From contig JANWKK010000287.1 of NCBI GenBank assembly GCA_025451425.1, positions 1 to 9,828 on the forward strand: a DNA stretch of 9,828 nucleotides. The letters are read 5' to 3'. This document shows positions 1 through 6,677 of this stretch, piece by piece. Every line of letters begins with the position of its first letter. Position 1 is the first letter of the stretch. Made by a program: the position numbers and the translations under genes. The notes beneath the pieces are model-generated. The model had not been told where the DNA came from. It was given only the letters and a program-made list of their open reading frames with translations, and made no database searches. The DNA is from Gemmatimonadaceae bacterium (GTDB taxonomy: Bacteria > Gemmatimonadota > Gemmatimonadetes > Gemmatimonadales > Gemmatimonadaceae).

Positions 1-391
1 GGAGAACGCTGCAGCCGTCGTTGCCGGTGGTTCGGGTGCCCGCGTACGCAAAATTGAACGTGTACCAGTCCACGAATTGTGCGGAGAAATAGCGGTTCGA
101 CTCGATTCTGGGGAACGTGAGGACAAGCGGTTCGGCTCGGAGATCAGCGCCGACAAATGAGTACGGCGTGTCCGAGTTGGGCGACTGGACGGTCTTGTCG
201 TCGGGTGTGTAGACGCGTGCCGTGTTGTGAAGCTGGTTCCAGGGCGCCTGGTACTCCGGACCGCCGCGATTCTGGAAATAGGCGTACTGAATGCGGTAGT
301 TGTCGACCAGCGGGAAGCCGTAGACGTAGGCATCCTTGGCGATGCTACGCGCTTCCGCGGAGCTGAGCTTGAGTTGAAGCTGCGTCGCCAC
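1..391 (-). CDS. DUF1254 domain-containing protein, N-terminal part (runs off left edge)
   Basis: The first 130 codons of a minus-strand gene are present, and the 3' end lies left of the window. The start is GTG at 389-391. A GGAG Shine-Dalgarno sits at 399-402 with a 7-nt spacer, and an in-frame TGA at 407-409 rules out a longer form. The protein begins MATQLQLKLSSAEA and continues with AYVYGFPLVDNYRIQYAYF, PWNQLHNTARVYTPDDKTVQ, SPNSDTPYS, RAEPLVLTFP and GNDGCS. This is the conserved N-terminal block of the DUF1254 family, which is often paired with a C-terminal DUF1214. No signal peptide or membrane segment is visible, so it is probably cytoplasmic. The family has no established biochemical function that I can state. 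It lies downstream of the porin-like gene in the same direction, but the 255-bp gap makes a shared transcript uncertain. The family call comes from recalled motif resemblance. Confidence 0.88.
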   Translation of the reverse strand, partial: MATQLQLKLSSAEARSIAKDAYVYGFPLVDNYRIQYAYFQNRGGPEYQAPWNQLHNTARVYTPDDKTVQSPNSDTPYSFVGADLRAEPLVLTFPRIESNRYFSAQFVDWYTFNFAYAGTRTTGNDGCSVL

Positions 392-646
392 GTTCGTGCT
401 CCGTTTTCAGTTTTCGTCGCCCATGTCGTCGCGCGTGGGGCTGCAAGCACGGAAACGCGGAGAGACGCAGAGTCGAGCAAAGGCTCAGGACAAGGCCATG
501 TGCAAGTGCTCAGATTATCGCTGCGCCCTCCGCGCACTGTCCGTTTACGCTTTCACGCAGGTGCGCTCGTTATAGCCTATGGAACAGAATCCAAGCGTAG
601 TATTGGACTTTGGGACCGTGCCGGCGATGCCTAACGTGCCAGCTGG
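392..646. other. Intergenic region between the porin-like gene and the DUF1254 gene
   Basis: This 255-bp stretch has no convincing gene. It contains a CCTAACG heptamer at 630-636, just past the stop of the porin-like gene. A 10-bp palindrome (GCCAGCTGGC, 638-647) touches that stop codon. A GA-rich segment at 448-472 has the look of the short dispersed intergenic repeats built on GCGGAGA and ACGCAGAG units. An imperfect inverted match to part of it (CTGCG and CTCCGCG) lies at 521-534. The DUF1254 promoter should be here, but no clear -35/-10 pair was seen. Confidence 0.5.
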
Positions 647-1951
647 CTACAATAAAATGTCCGTACCAAACGAGATCGTTGTCCCGGTCTGCCCTGCGGT
701 GTAGTAGCCGAAGAACGAGCCCGTCGGCGAACGCACGATGTGGATGTAGTGTGCGTTGATCCGCCAGGATCGGTTGCCGTACGGGTAATAGCTGGCCCCC
801 GCACACAGTTCCCAGGGTTGCCGCTTGAACTGATCGAAGATGTAGCCGCCGGCGGCATACAGATTGACCGTTCGCGGTACCACCATGCGACTCAGCTCGG
901 CCATGAAGCCGTTGTCGTAAATCGACGTGAGAGGCAAAGGGCCATCGGCTATGAAATCCTTCAACCACCGGAAGTAGTACTCGCTCATGAAGGTCCAGCC
1001 GCGGTACTTTGCGCTGGCGTCGACCGACATATAGTCGTAGGTCAGCTTCTGAACGGTAACGCCGGGTGCGAGCGCACCGATCTCGAAGGGGATGACGCCG
1101 TCGGACAGGCGAATTTGCGTTGTTGCAGGCGGCGCTGCATTGTCGGCCGCACGATCCTCGCGCGCGGTGGCGGCGCTGAAGCCGAACTGCGTCGCCAGCT
1201 TCGTATGAAACTCCAGGTCACCGAAGCCGTTGCGCGGCCCGAACTCGCCGGTCGTCGGCTGCCAGCGCAAATCGGCACTGTAAGTGAGCTCTGGTAAATC
1301 GACGTTCTGCGGGACGCCGAGCTGGCTGATGTTGTTGTTCATCGAGAGCGTGTATGCAAGACGCGGAAGCAGGTACCCGGTCATCCACACGCCTGACGAG
1401 AAACCGCCGCGGAAGAACTCGTCCGCCATCTGCCGATCGGATGCCGGGAAAAACGGCCATTGCCCCTGGACCGATCGCGAGGTGAGGTTCGGCCCGATGC
1501 CGGCGCCGAAGACGAACATGTTGGACGCCTGGTACGACAGATTCCCGAAGAGCAATACCTGTTGCGTCGTCGGCAGCGACCACAGCGTGATGTTGTAGCG
1601 AAAACGCGGATCGTAGAAGAAGCCTGTGAGCCATGCGAAGGTACGCTGCCAGTTGAGGTCATTGCGGCGGTCGACCGGTCGTACCTGGCCGAGATGGGTG
1701 GTGAATGAATTGCCGGCGGGATACTGATTCATATATCGAAACAGCCCGTAGACGCTGATGTTCAAGCTGCCGCGCTGCGTTTTGATGACATCGTAGCCGG
1801 CGCCCGGGGTGAACTCGCCCGCCGTTGTGTTTGGAAAGCGGAGCGTACTGTCGACTTTGTAAGGAAGTGCCTCTGTCTCCTGTGCTGCGGAGAAGCCTAA
1901 CGGTACGGCAGCAAGAAGCAGAACGGCGGAAAACGAGCGTGACAGGCGCAT
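647..1951 (-). CDS. Exported porin-like outer-membrane beta-barrel protein, uncharacterised family
   Basis: The gene encodes 434 residues from ATG at 1949-1951. The N-terminus (MRLSRSFSAVLLLAAVPLGFSAAQ) is a typical Sec signal peptide, with cleavage likely near residues 22-24. A longer frame starting with GTG at 2018-2020 would put 23 extra residues before this signal, so I prefer the inner ATG. A weak GGAA lies 7 nt upstream of it. The mature part is rich in aromatic residues and alternating short strands (for example SVYGLFRYMNQ, 66-76; FFYDPRFRYNITLW, 111-124). It ends in GYYTAGQTGTTISFGTDILL, as expected of a beta-barrel. Similar proteins are, as I recall, annotated as hypothetical or porin (phosphate-selective-porin-like), so the substrate is unknown. 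The final residue is Leu, not the usual Phe of barrel proteins. It is transcribed divergently from the amidohydrolase-DcaP-glutaminase operon. A CGTTAGG heptamer in its signal-peptide region encodes part of Pro-Leu-Gly with a TTA codon. Confidence 0.75.
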   Translation of the reverse strand: MRLSRSFSAVLLLAAVPLGFSAAQETEALPYKVDSTLRFPNTTAGEFTPGAGYDVIKTQRGSLNISVYGLFRYMNQYPAGNSFTTHLGQVRPVDRRNDLNWQRTFAWLTGFFYDPRFRYNITLWSLPTTQQVLLFGNLSYQASNMFVFGAGIGPNLTSRSVQGQWPFFPASDRQMADEFFRGGFSSGVWMTGYLLPRLAYTLSMNNNISQLGVPQNVDLPELTYSADLRWQPTTGEFGPRNGFGDLEFHTKLATQFGFSAATAREDRAADNAAPPATTQIRLSDGVIPFEIGALAPGVTVQKLTYDYMSVDASAKYRGWTFMSEYYFRWLKDFIADGPLPLTSIYDNGFMAELSRMVVPRTVNLYAAGGYIFDQFKRQPWELCAGASYYPYGNRSWRINAHYIHIVRSPTGSFFGYYTAGQTGTTISFGTDILL

Positions 1952-2273
1952 AAGGATGTTCCGGACGGGTTCCGCGACGCGGGCGCCGAGCTGGCCCAAA
2001 GCGTCGAGCAAACGGATCACTTCGCCGAAACAGACTAGAGTGAGGCCACGCGCGCTCCCATACGCCTTTCGTCCTAGTCGAGCGCGGCCGTACCAGCCTC
2101 GTTAGGTGCGGGGAGGCCTTTAGTCCAATAGGCGCACGCGGCGCGCGCGAGATAGCCTGACCAGAACCAAGACATCCTGCTCCCGCAGGGTGACGATTAC
2201 CTTGAACCCATTGCTGACTCGTTAGGTGCACTCGCGAACACGAGATGCTCTGCCACTGCGGTCGCCCCGGCCG
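1952..2273. promoter_or_regulatory. Divergent intergenic region with candidate regulatory sites
   Basis: These 322 bp separate two gene sets that point away from each other, so promoters for both directions should lie here. I see no convincing -35/-10 pair on either strand. Two structures stand out. One is an exact 12-bp direct repeat CTCGTTAGGTGC at 2098-2109 and 2218-2229. The other is a 6-bp inverted repeat GACTAG/CTAGTC at 2033-2038 and 2074-2079, built on the tetramer CTAG, which is rare in many bacteria. The longer possible N-termini of both flanking genes (GTG at 2018-2020, minus; GTG at 2226-2228, plus) would shorten the gap. Both look less likely than the chosen starts. Confidence 0.45.
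2098..2229 (+). repeat. Exact 12-bp direct repeat pair CTCGTTAGGTGC
   Basis: The 12-mer CTCGTTAGGTGC occurs at 2098-2109 and again at 2218-2229, exactly 120 bp apart, inside the divergent intergenic region. Its core is the CGTTAGG heptamer seen eight times in the window. It could be a pair of operator sites or two copies of a dispersed genome motif. The sequence alone cannot decide. Confidence 0.6.
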
Positions 2274-3374
2274 ATGGTTTCGCTGCCGCTCGCGACACGC
2301 TGCTGGCGCGCAGGCATGGTCGTCCTTGTCGCTGCCATGTTGGCGGCCGCGCCTCGGCTGGTCGCGCAGCAGCTGGCGTCGATCGATACCACGTACGAGT
2401 TCAATGACTCGCACTTCCATCTCACGAACTATGTCCAGCGTGGACCGGATCTGAAGGCCTTTCTCGCGATCATGGGTAATCGCGTCGGGCATTCGGCACT
2501 GTTCGGCATCCCACTTCAGCAGACGTGGTCCATGCACATCGACGGCACCAATGGTCCGACGTACTACCTCAACACCGACGCGCCGCTCTACTACTACAGC
2601 TTCACCGACGCGCAGATCGCGATGGAGTACAAGTCGCTCTCACCGCGGGAGCAGGCGCGTTTTGATCCGATGATCACCGGGTTCAACCCCACGGACATGT
2701 ACGCGCGCGACCACATCCGCCGCGTGCTCGAGATCTTCCCCGGCGTCTTCACCGGAATCGGCGAGTTCACGATCCACAAGGAATTCGTATCGGCGAAAGT
2801 CGCGGGCGGCGTCGCGAGCCTCCTCAACCCAGCGCTCGATAGCGTGCTCTCGTTCGCCGCTGAAGTCGGGCTGGTCGTGCTGATACATAACGACGTCGAC
2901 GTCCCGTTCGCGAAGCCGGGATCGCCGCCGGCCTACCTCGCGCAGATGCGCGAGCTGCTCCTTCGCCATCCCACGACCACGATCATTTGGGCGCATACCG
3001 GCGTCGGCCGCGTGGTGCGGCCCGTCACGCGGCACGTCGAGATGCTCGAGTCGCTGCTCAGCGACCCGAGATTGAGCCACCTCTACTTCGACCTCTCGTG
3101 GGACGAGGTCGCGAAATACATCGTGGCGAGCGATACGACCATCGCCGTCACCGCCGCGCTCGTGAATCGATTTCCCGATCGCTTTCTCTTCGGCACTGAT
3201 GTCGTCGCACCGACGGACCCGGAGATGTACTACCGCGTGTTCGAGATCTATAAACCCTTTCTCGACAAGCTGCCGCCGACAACGCGCGCGCTGCTCCTTC
3301 GCGGCAATTACGAGCGGCTCTTCGGTGCCGCACGCAAGCGGGTGCGAGCGTGGGAGGCCGCGCATGTCCACTGA
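2274..3374 (+). CDS. Exported amidohydrolase (metal-dependent, TIM-barrel superfamily)
   Basis: From ATG at 2274 this gives 366 residues. Residues 1-32 form a signal peptide with Arg9 and Arg12, then a hydrophobic core (MVVLVAAMLAAAP) and LVAQQ, so a periplasmic location is likely. The frame is open back to GTG at 2226, and ATG 2316 is another option. None has a clear Shine-Dalgarno, so I chose the ATG that gives a standard signal peptide. The metal and active-site pattern of the Amidohydro_2 group is visible: D45-S-H47-F-H49, E164 in GIGEFTIHKE, H205 in LIHND, H241 in WAHTGVGR and D309 in FLFGTD. The C-terminal LLRGNYERLFG resembles the usual end of these enzymes. The family hydrolyses or decarboxylates many small molecules, and the substrate cannot be read from sequence. 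It is the first gene of an operon with a DcaP-like porin (20 bp downstream) and an exported glutaminase. Confidence 0.85.
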   Translation: MVSLPLATRCWRAGMVVLVAAMLAAAPRLVAQQLASIDTTYEFNDSHFHLTNYVQRGPDLKAFLAIMGNRVGHSALFGIPLQQTWSMHIDGTNGPTYYLNTDAPLYYYSFTDAQIAMEYKSLSPREQARFDPMITGFNPTDMYARDHIRRVLEIFPGVFTGIGEFTIHKEFVSAKVAGGVASLLNPALDSVLSFAAEVGLVVLIHNDVDVPFAKPGSPPAYLAQMRELLLRHPTTTIIWAHTGVGRVVRPVTRHVEMLESLLSDPRLSHLYFDLSWDEVAKYIVASDTTIAVTAALVNRFPDRFLFGTDVVAPTDPEMYYRVFEIYKPFLDKLPPTTRALLLRGNYERLFGAARKRVRAWEAAHVH

Positions 3375-3394
3375 GCCCCGCCAACCCTAACGAT

Positions 3395-4684
3395 ATGAGA
3401 ATGCAGATGCGAATAAAACGAATGCTCGGCGGCGCCTCGCTGCTTGTCGCTCTCGCGATCGCGGGGGCCGCAGCACAGGGCACGACGCAGCAGTCTTCCA
3501 AGAAGGTTCAGGCGGACACCGGCACCCGGATCGAGGTGTATGGCTTCGCGATGGCCGACGCGATCGGCGACTTCCGCACCAACGATCCGAATTGGTTCGA
3601 TACGAATCGGCCCTCGAAGCTGCCGGCGTTCCAGGATGAGTTCGGCCACAACGGCCACACCTGGTTCAGCGCCCGCCAGACGCAGTTCGGCGCCAAGGCG
3701 ACGATTCCGACGGGCACGAAAGACATCAAAGTCGTCTTCGATTGGGATCTCTTTGGCGTCGGCGTCGACGCTGGACAGACGACGATTCGCCCGCGGCACA
3801 TGTACGGTCAGTGGGGCGCCTTTGGTGGCGGCCAGCTCGAGAGTCCGTTCATGGACCTCAACGTGTTCCCGAACATCCTCGAGTATTGGGGACCTAACGG
3901 GATGCTGTTCTATCGGAACGTGCAGGTCTTCTGGGAGCCGATTCACAAGGACAACGGAACGCAGGCCCTCATCGCGCTCGAGCGGCCGGGCGCCAGTGGC
4001 GACGCTGGCCTTCTCGCGGACCGTATCGAACTGCAGAGCATCGCACCTCGGTTTCCCGCCCCGGACATCTCGGCGGCGTACAAGCTCGGCGCCAAATGGG
4101 GATACGCCAGGCTCTCTGCCATCGTGCGATGGATCAGCTGGGACGACTTGTTACCGAACGATGCATTCAACCTGAACGGCAACGTGACGGCGTGGGGCGT
4201 GGCGCTCAGCGGCGGCGTCAACGCCGGGCCGAACGATGTGCTTCATCTCCAGATCGTCGAAGGGGCCGGAGTTGAAAACTATTTCAACGACGCGCCGGTC
4301 GACGTCGGTGCAAAGCGCAATCCGGGGAATACGGTCACGCCCGTCACCGGGCAAGCCCTGAATGATCTCGGCCTGACCGCCTATCTCGACCACAAGTGGA
4401 CGAAGCAGCTGTCGACCGCGATCGGATACTCGCGCGTGAACATCGACAACAGCGACCTGCAAACACCGCAGGCTTTCCGTACCGGTCAGTACGCGAGCCT
4501 CAACCTGCTCTGGTCGCCGCTGCCCAGCTTCCTGACCGGCGGCGAATTCCAATGGGCCCATCGCACCAACAATGGCAATGGCTTCACCGCCAGTGACTAT
4601 CGGTTGCAGTTCTCGGTGAAATACAGTTACTCGCAGAAGTTTGGAGGAGGAGCCGGACATGAGCCAACTCGCGCACAGGACTGA
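3395..4684 (+). CDS. DcaP-like outer-membrane porin
   Basis: The protein has 429 residues from ATG at 3395. Further in-frame ATGs at 3401, 3407 and 3422 are possible starts, and none has a strong Shine-Dalgarno. Residues 6-28 (RIKRMLGGASLLVALAIAGAAAQ) form a signal peptide, followed by a short Gln/Ser/Lys-rich linker and then the barrel. Features of the DcaP family are clear: IEVYGFAMADAIGDF (46-60), NRPSKLPAF (71-79), FSARQTQFGAKATIP (91-105), FDWDLFGVGVDAGQTT (115-130), RHMYGQWGAFGGGQ (134-147) and FMDLNVFPNILEYWGPNGM (152-170). Known DcaP proteins are trimeric channels for dicarboxylates and other small anions. Here the substrate is inferred to be a small anion or amide handled by the neighbouring enzymes. 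The barrel seems to end at Phe416 (4640-4642). Thirteen more residues (GGGAGHEPTRAQD) are read through the ribosome-binding site and start of the glutaminase gene. It lies 20 bp after the amidohydrolase stop and overlaps the next gene by 26 bp. Confidence 0.87.
   Translation: MRMQMRIKRMLGGASLLVALAIAGAAAQGTTQQSSKKVQADTGTRIEVYGFAMADAIGDFRTNDPNWFDTNRPSKLPAFQDEFGHNGHTWFSARQTQFGAKATIPTGTKDIKVVFDWDLFGVGVDAGQTTIRPRHMYGQWGAFGGGQLESPFMDLNVFPNILEYWGPNGMLFYRNVQVFWEPIHKDNGTQALIALERPGASGDAGLLADRIELQSIAPRFPAPDISAAYKLGAKWGYARLSAIVRWISWDDLLPNDAFNLNGNVTAWGVALSGGVNAGPNDVLHLQIVEGAGVENYFNDAPVDVGAKRNPGNTVTPVTGQALNDLGLTAYLDHKWTKQLSTAIGYSRVNIDNSDLQTPQAFRTGQYASLNLLWSPLPSFLTGGEFQWAHRTNNGNGFTASDYRLQFSVKYSYSQKFGGGAGHEPTRAQD
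4645..4652 (+). promoter_or_regulatory. Strong Shine-Dalgarno that sets the glutaminase start
   Basis: AGGAGGAG at 4645-4652 lies 6 nt before ATG 4659 and sits inside the last codons of the porin gene. It supports ATG 4659 over the in-frame TTG at 4641 and over ATG 4689. It also implies translational coupling with the porin. Confidence 0.8.
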
Positions 4685-5708
4685 GCAGATGTTTCGTCAT
4701 TTTGCCATCGCCGCCAGCCTGGTCGCCGCGTCGGCACAAGGGATCCACGCGCAGACCGCTGTCGATTATCAGCGCGTGGTGAACGCGGCGTACGAGAAGT
4801 ACAAGAGTCTGAAAGACGGCAAGAACGCCGACTACATACCGGCGCTGGCGAAGGTCAATCCCGACCTCTTTGGCATCGCGCTCATCACGCCGGACGGCAA
4901 GGTCTACACAGCCGGCGATATCACATCCGAGGTCTCGATTCAGTCGGTCTCGAAAGTGTTCACGATGGCGCACGTCTTCCAGCAGTCCGGCGAGAAGAGC
5001 GTCGAGGAGAACATTGGCGTCGACGCGACTGGGCAGCCCTTCAACTCGATCGTTGCGATCGAGCAGCACAAGGGGCATGAGATGAACCCGCTCGTCAACG
5101 CTGGCGCCATCACGACGACCAGTCTGATCGAGGGCTCGACCTACGAGGCCGTTTGGACGACGATCATCAACACGCTCGACGATTTCGCGGGCCGCCAATT
5201 GCACGTGAACGACGAAGTGTACAAATCCGAGGCCGCAACGAACCAGCGGAATCAAGCGATCGCGCAACTCATGTTCGCCTACGGCCACATCAAGGCCAAC
5301 CCGCAGCAGGCGACCGATCTGTACACGAAGCAGTGTTCAGTAAATGTGAACGCGAAGGATCTCGCGACGATGGCGGCGACGCTGGCCAATGGCGGCCGCA
5401 ATCCGGTGACGGGCAAGCAGGTGATCGAGTTCAAGCATGTTGCGCCGACGCTCGCCGTCATGGCCACGGCTGGCCTCTACGACGACTCGGGCAAGTGGTT
5501 GTTCGCGACCGGTCTGCCCGCGAAGAGCGGCGTCGGGGGTGGATTGATTGCCGTCTCACCGGGCAAGTTCGGCATCGCTGTCGTCTCGCCGCCGCTCGAT
5601 GAAGCAGGAAACAGCGTTCGCGGCCAGCGCGCCATCACCGATATCTCGAATGCGCTCGGTGGCAATCCGTATGTCGCACCGCTCGGCGGCGCCGTTGCCA
5701 AGAAGTGA
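4659..5708 (+). CDS. glsA: Glutaminase A with signal peptide (periplasmic)
   Basis: The enzyme hydrolyses L-glutamine to L-glutamate and ammonia and belongs to the serine-dependent beta-lactamase-fold glutaminases. The protein has 349 residues from ATG 4659, longer than the usual 300-310 because of an N-terminal export signal (MFRHFAIAASLVAASAQGIHA, residues 11-31). Family motifs are all present: SVSK at 96-99 (nucleophile Ser96, Lys99), NPLVNAGAI at 143-151, SEAATNQRN at 190-198 (Glu191, Asn198), YTKQCSV at 222-228, GLYDDSG at 272-278 and SGVGGGLIAVSPG at 290-302. No key residue seems to be missing. The usual enzyme is cytoplasmic, so export is the notable point. It should release glutamate and ammonia in the periplasm. 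It is the last gene of the operon, overlapping the DcaP-like porin by 26 bp, and ends 42 bp from the convergent transporter gene. Identification as a glutaminase is firm, while a true preference for glutamine is inferred from the family. Confidence 0.93.
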   Translation: MSQLAHRTEQMFRHFAIAASLVAASAQGIHAQTAVDYQRVVNAAYEKYKSLKDGKNADYIPALAKVNPDLFGIALITPDGKVYTAGDITSEVSIQSVSKVFTMAHVFQQSGEKSVEENIGVDATGQPFNSIVAIEQHKGHEMNPLVNAGAITTTSLIEGSTYEAVWTTIINTLDDFAGRQLHVNDEVYKSEAATNQRNQAIAQLMFAYGHIKANPQQATDLYTKQCSVNVNAKDLATMAATLANGGRNPVTGKQVIEFKHVAPTLAVMATAGLYDDSGKWLFATGLPAKSGVGGGLIAVSPGKFGIAVVSPPLDEAGNSVRGQRAITDISNALGGNPYVAPLGGAVAKK

Positions 5709-5722
5709 GTTGAGTGATGCAT

Positions 5723-5745
5723 TGTCATTCCAGCGAGGAACGACA
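5723..5745. terminator. Small hairpin between convergent genes, possible bidirectional terminator
   Basis: TGTC-A-TTCC (5723-5731), a five-base loop AGCGA and GGAA-C-GACA (5737-5745) form an 8-bp stem with one internal mismatch. It lies in the 42-bp gap between the glutaminase stop and the transporter stop. It has no T-tract, so intrinsic termination is uncertain. The arms also resemble a shortened form of the widespread intergenic palindrome that begins GTCATTCCGAGC and ends AGCGAGGAA, which is an inference from memory. Confidence 0.35.
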
Positions 5746-5750
5746 GAACG

Positions 5751-6662
5751 CTACTGAGACGCAGGCGGGGCTGGAGCTAATATGGGCGCGTCAGGCGCGA
5801 GCTCCAGCGTCGCCGCGGAGTTGTCGACACGGCGTCGCTGGCGTCGTCGCCAAAACGCATACGGCAGCGTGAGCAGCGTGCCGATCAGTAAGCTCGCAAC
5901 AACTGCGGGAAGCACGAGATCGCCGGCGAAATTGAAGCGCGCAATGAGCAGCGCGAGGCCCGGATGGCGCGCGCCGGACATGACCGCGAGCACCGAGCGG
6001 TCCGACGCATCGCGTCCGCCCGCGAGATGACCGAGCATCACGGCGCCGGCGGCGCTCGCCGCGATCGCACCCGCGCCACCGAGGCCGAGGCGGCGCAGGC
6101 CAGGTACGATCTCGCCGGCAAACGAGAGCAGCGCGATCAAGAGCATGACGTCTGCGGCGACGATCAACGGACCGCTCGCTCTTCTCATCAAGTCGGGAGC
6201 AAGACGCCGTAGAACCAGCGCGAGCGTGAGCGGAAGCACAAAGAGGGTCGTCACCAGGCGCATCACCGCGCTTGGCGAGAGCGATGCGTCAGGGAGAAGC
6301 AGCTCGCTCGCAATCCCCAGCCAGATCGGAACGGACGCGATCGCGAGCAACGATCCGAGCATTGACGAGGCGAGGACGAACTCGCCGCGCCCACCGGGCC
6401 GGAGCTCCTTCTGGGCGATGAGCGACGCGCCTGGCGAAATCGCGAGTAGCGTTGCGCCAAGAGTCACCGGCGCGGGCATCGACAACGCCGAGAGCGCGCT
6501 CATCGTGAAGAGTGGCAGAAGAACGTCCATCGCCACGAATGCGCGAAACAGAAGTCGCGGTCGGCAGGCGAAGAAGCGAACCTCGCGCGGCGACCCGCGT
6601 AGCGCGAGACCCAGCACCAGAGCGACGATGCTGGCTTCGAGAACGGCGGCACTGGACTGCAT
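5751..6662 (-). CDS. BASS/SBF-type membrane transporter (bile acid:sodium symporter superfamily)
   Basis: The protein has 303 residues, starting at ATG 6660-6662 with GGAG at 6669-6672 and a 6-nt spacer. About nine hydrophobic segments can be counted, roughly at 4-21, 38-60, 65-82, 95-122, 132-151, 163-186, 195-215, 223-243 and 249-271. The sequence ARHPGLALLIARFNF (231-245) matches the conserved cytoplasmic-facing motif of SBF-fold transporters. The basic cluster WRRRQRRR (271-278) follows the last helix, and a Pro/Ala-rich tail closes the protein. The superfamily moves organic anions, usually with sodium, or arsenite in a related branch, and the substrate here cannot be assigned. The start lies 15 nt after the stop of the upstream histidine kinase in the same direction. 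The two are therefore very probably co-transcribed, and the kinase may control or sense the transported compound. It converges on the glutaminase operon. Confidence 0.75.
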   Translation of the reverse strand: MQSSAAVLEASIVALVLGLALRGSPREVRFFACRPRLLFRAFVAMDVLLPLFTMSALSALSMPAPVTLGATLLAISPGASLIAQKELRPGGRGEFVLASSMLGSLLAIASVPIWLGIASELLLPDASLSPSAVMRLVTTLFVLPLTLALVLRRLAPDLMRRASGPLIVAADVMLLIALLSFAGEIVPGLRRLGLGGAGAIAASAAGAVMLGHLAGGRDASDRSVLAVMSGARHPGLALLIARFNFAGDLVLPAVVASLLIGTLLTLPYAFWRRRQRRRVDNSAATLELAPDAPILAPAPPASQ

Positions 6663-6677
6663 GCGCGACTCCGAGGC

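Noticed and set aside
590..607. TCCAA/TTGGA inverted repeat as a terminator for the porin-like gene
   Set aside because: The stem is only 5 bp with an 8-nt loop and no T-tract on the relevant strand.
2640..3371. 243-codon open frame on the minus strand, antisense to the amidohydrolase
   Set aside because: It mirrors a gene with intact catalytic motifs. Its product is Arg/Glu/His-rich low-complexity sequence without a recognisable domain or ribosome-binding site.
3308..3946. 212-codon minus-strand frame opposite the DcaP-like porin
   Set aside because: The porin frame holds the family motifs throughout, and the antisense product has no coherent domain.
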